A stretch of 7,706 nucleotides of DNA from Acidobacteriota bacterium (GTDB taxonomy: Bacteria; Acidobacteriota; Terriglobia; Terriglobales; SCQP01), in assembly GCA_021823305.1 (NCBI GenBank), contig JAKAOE010000078.1, positions 1 through 7,706 on the forward strand, read 5' to 3'. Shown piece after piece: positions 6,050 through 7,706 of this stretch. The position numbers and the translations under genes are program-made. Each line of letters begins with the position of its first letter. Position 1 is the first letter of the stretch. The notes beneath the pieces were generated by a model. It did no database searches. It saw only the letters and a list, made by a program, of their open reading frames with translations, and had not been told where the DNA came from.

Positions 6050-7216
6050 TCACGCACCCAGCGCCTTCCGCACCCGCGCCCCCAGCCCCCGCAGCCGCTC
6101 CACCGGCTCATTGGCGAACACAAAGCGGACGTATTCGCCCGCCTCCGCCCCGCCCCATCCCGCCATCGCCGTCGCGCAAACTCCTTGCCCCAACAGTCGC
6201 TGCGCCATGGTCTCCCCATCCAGCCCGTAATCGCTCACCCGCAGCAACAGCGACCACCCGCCCGCCGGCATCCCGAACGGCAGGCCCGCCAACTCCCGCG
6301 CCACCACGTCCCGCCGCGCCTGCAGCTCCGCGACGTAGCCGCCCAGCGTCGCCTCCGACCGTTCCAGCGCCGCCGCGGCCGCCGCCTGTGCGATCCCCAC
6401 CGGCGCCACCACATTCGCCAGCGAAACTGCCGCCAGATCGGGCATAAACGCCTCCGGCGCCACAATCCACCCCACCCGCCAGCCAATCATGCGCAGCTCC
6501 TTCGACGCCGAGCCCACCGTGATCGTCCGCTCCGCCATGCCCGGCAACCCGGCGGGATGCAATACCCGCCGCCCGTCGAACAATAGCCGCTCCATCGCCG
6601 CGTTGTAGATCAGCAGCAGGCCGCGCTCCCGGCACAGCGCCGCCACCTCCGCCCAATCGCCCTCATCCAGCACCGCCCCCGTCGGCATGGACGGCGACAT
6701 CAACAACATCGCCCGCGTCTTCGCTCCCACCGCCGCGCGCAGCGCCTCCCGATCCAGCCGCCACGGGCCGCCCGGCGTGAACCGCAACCCCGCGAACCGC
6801 GGCACGCCGCCCGCCAGCCGTATCCGATTCAGCAGCCCGACATAAGTCGGATCGGTGACGATAACCTCGTCTCCGACCTCCACCGTCGCCAGCAACACAT
6901 TGAGAATCCCCTCGAGCCCGCCCGCCGTGACGATGCAATTCCGCTCGCCGGTATACGCCACGCCCGAAACCCGCGCCACATGCCGCGCCGCCGCCTCCCG
7001 CAGCCCCACCTGCCCCACGAACGGCAGGTAGCTATTGCACGCGTCTTCCACCGCCGCCCGCCGCGTCAGCGCAATCGCCTCCGCGTCCGGCGCAATATCG
7101 GTATCGAGATTCTCCAGCCGCAGCAAGTCCCGCCCGGATGAGTCCGCCACCGCCCCCATCCGGTCCACCCCAATCCCCGCCAACTCCCGCAGCCGCTCCG
7201 GCCTTTTCCATTCCAT
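6050..7216 (-). CDS. PLP-dependent aminotransferase, class I/II fold, with altered cofactor pocket
   Basis: A 388-residue fold-type I aminotransferase-like protein, full length for the family (about 380-400). Family landmarks are SYLPFVGQVGLREA (62-75), TAGGLEGI (97-104), GDEVIVTDPTY (115-125), GSASKELRMIGWRVGW (235-250) with the PLP lysine at K239, R247 (equivalent to Arg266 of aspartate aminotransferase), and R364 in YVRF, equivalent to the substrate-carboxylate Arg386. Unusually, the NPTG asparagine is M177 (SPSMPTG), the pyridine-nitrogen aspartate is N205 and the following tyrosine is M208 (YNAAMER, 204-210). The frame is intact, so it is not an obvious pseudogene. The substrate cannot be told; an amino acid:2-oxo acid transaminase, a lyase or a PLP-binding non-enzyme are possible. 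The ATG at 7216 is the first start after an in-frame TAA two codons upstream; no ribosome binding site is seen. It lies 198 nt downstream of pntB. Confidence 0.9.
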   Translation of the reverse strand: MEWKRPERLRELAGIGVDRMGAVADSSGRDLLRLENLDTDIAPDAEAIALTRRAAVEDACNSYLPFVGQVGLREAAARHVARVSGVAYTGERNCIVTAGGLEGILNVLLATVEVGDEVIVTDPTYVGLLNRIRLAGGVPRFAGLRFTPGGPWRLDREALRAAVGAKTRAMLLMSPSMPTGAVLDEGDWAEVAALCRERGLLLIYNAAMERLLFDGRRVLHPAGLPGMAERTITVGSASKELRMIGWRVGWIVAPEAFMPDLAAVSLANVVAPVGIAQAAAAAALERSEATLGGYVAELQARRDVVARELAGLPFGMPAGGWSLLLRVSDYGLDGETMAQRLLGQGVCATAMAGWGGAEAGEYVRFVFANEPVERLRGLGARVRKALGA

Positions 7217-7222
7217 CGCTGT

Positions 7223-7231
7223 TTAATAGCA
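7223..7231 (-). promoter_or_regulatory. Possible extended -10 promoter giving a leaderless aminotransferase mRNA
   Basis: On the minus strand, TGC is followed by TATTAA (7228-7223), an extended -10 arrangement matching TATAAT at four of six positions. The hexamer ends 6 nt before the ATG at 7216, so transcription would begin at or next to the start codon. That agrees with the absence of a ribosome binding site. No clear -35 box is seen. Confidence 0.3.
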
Positions 7232-7272
7232 CACGCTAGCCGCCGGGGGAATCTCCGGCTGAGCTCGCGGCC

Positions 7273-7417
7273 GCTCGAAGCTCCGGAAGGGGCGAGCCGC
7301 AAGCAATGCTAGGACGCAGGGAGGCCGGGCGGAGGAGCGTACAGGGACGTACGTGACGACGCCCGGCCGACCGAGGACAACGCAGTGCGCCGCGCATCGC
7401 CCCGCCCTGCGTTCCTA
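7273..7417. repeat. Long copy of the intergenic element with internal hairpin
   Basis: This element fills most of the gap between pntB and the aminotransferase. Its outer parts, 7273-7296 and 7398-7411, match the short copy at 63-86 and 88-101. Between them are about 100 nt with their own structure. Observed inverted pairs are: ggggcga (7289-7295) with tcgcccc (7397-7403); taggacgcaggg (7310-7321) with ccctgcgttccta (7405-7417), one bulged base; ggccgggcg (7323-7331) with cgcccggcc (7360-7368); and aacgcag (7379-7385) with ctgcgtt (7407-7413). Some compete with one another. The last pair region covers the TAG stop of pntB. It may be a REP/MITE-like dispersed element or a structured RNA. There is no coding potential and no transposase. 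Confidence 0.6.
7323..7368 (+). other. Hairpin with two tandem G-A motifs, candidate structured RNA core
   Basis: A 46-nt symmetrical hairpin. A 9-bp stem (7323-7331 with 7360-7368) is followed by a 5x5 internal region, 7332-7336 (gagga) facing 7355-7359 (gacga). Read across, this gives G-A, A-G, G-C, G-A, A-G. Then comes a 6-bp stem (7337-7342 with 7349-7354, one G-U) and the loop agggac (7343-7348). Tandem G-A pairs of this order commonly form sheared pairs in RNA and hold a helix straight. On the minus strand the same region would be C/U mismatches, so any folded RNA is more likely read from the plus strand, antisense to the pntB 3' region. No promoter for such an RNA is identified. A DNA-level palindrome remains possible. 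Confidence 0.4.
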
Positions 7418-7706
7418 TGCGGCCGCGCCCAGCTCCTTGATCGCCGCGATGAACTTCACCAGCACCGCCTGCGCGTCGCCGTACACCATGTTGCAGTTGT
7501 CGGCGTAAAACAGCTCGTTCTCGACCCCCGAGTATCCCTTGCCCTGCCCGCGTTTGATCACGTACACCTGGTGCGCGTAGTCGGCGTTGAGGATCGGCAT
7601 GCCGTAGATCGGCGAGGTCTTGTCGGTGCGCGCCGCCGGGTTCACCACGTCGTTGGCGCCGATCACCAGCGCCACGTCGGTCGAGCGGAACTCGTCGTTG
7701 ACCTCG
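7415..7706 (-). CDS. pntB: NAD(P) transhydrogenase beta subunit, C-terminal part
   Basis: The last 96 or so codons of PntB, cut by the window edge so its start is outside. PntB is the membrane subunit of the proton-translocating transhydrogenase, which uses the proton-motive force to drive hydride transfer from NADH to NADP+. What is seen is the end of the NADP(H)-binding domain III: EVNDEFRSTDVALVIGANDV, then NPAARTDKTSPIYGMPIL, KRGQGKGYSGVEN and YGDAQ, closely matching the end of the E. coli protein. The frame runs unbroken to 7705. A shorter reading from a GTG at 7675 exists but starts inside the conserved domain. It ends in TAG, and that stop lies within the outer arm of the intergenic element. 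pntA would be expected upstream, beyond the window. Confidence 0.95.
   Translation of the reverse strand, partial: EVNDEFRSTDVALVIGANDVVNPAARTDKTSPIYGMPILNADYAHQVYVIKRGQGKGYSGVENELFYADNCNMVYGDAQAVLVKFIAAIKELGAAA

Noticed and set aside
6050..7216. Aminotransferase as a pseudogene because of altered PLP contacts
   Set aside because: The frame is intact and of normal length, and the lysine, R247 and R364 are kept. The changes are better treated as possible functional divergence.
7242..7259. Short hairpin gccgg/ccggc upstream of the aminotransferase
   Set aside because: A 5-bp GC stem with an 8-nt loop, expected by chance in this composition. It lies upstream of the proposed promoter and has no U-tract.
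1..7706. tRNA, rRNA, CRISPR array, insertion sequence or phage genes
   Set aside because: No clover-leaf or rRNA-like sequence, no regularly spaced repeats, no transposase or integrase motifs in any frame.

Overview
The window is very GC-rich throughout, with strong C/G preference at third codon positions. It carries a housekeeping set: RsmA/KsgA, RNase J, thioredoxin, PurA and PntB. RNase J excludes an E. coli-like enteric. GC content, protein style and intergenic repeats feel most like a soil Acidobacteriota genome, but that placement is an impression from memory, not a test.

Layout. A divergent intergenic region at 3526-3679 splits most of the window into two clusters. Leftward on the minus strand are rsmA (2728-3525), rnj (1055-2731) and an exported SH3/TPR-type protein (102-1052). 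rsmA and rnj overlap in an ATGA. The SH3/TPR gene starts 2 nt after the rnj stop, with its ribosome binding site inside the last rnj codons, so the three look translationally coupled. Rightward on the plus strand are trxA (3680-4024), purA (4067-5410), a four-repeat TPR protein (5382-5867) that starts inside the end of purA, and a possible 33-residue protein (5901-6002). Further right, on the minus strand, are a fold-type I aminotransferase (6050-7216) and the 3' end of pntB (7415 to the window edge).

Joint roles. The left cluster combines 16S rRNA dimethylation, RNA decay/maturation and an envelope-directed scaffold protein. The right cluster combines thiol-disulphide reduction, the first committed step of AMP synthesis from IMP and a cytoplasmic TPR adaptor. 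No single pathway links them; the links are gene order and tight spacing.

Most worth a second look: (1) an intergenic element downstream of pntB (7273-7417). Its outer arms recur without the roughly 100-nt interior downstream of the SH3/TPR gene (63-101). The interior folds into a hairpin with two tandem G-A mismatch pairs on the plus strand. (2) The aminotransferase keeps its PLP lysine but has changed three normally conserved cofactor-contact positions. (3) A small ORF follows the TPR gene. No tRNA, rRNA, CRISPR array, transposase or phage gene was seen. No gene-free stretch exceeds 300 bases.
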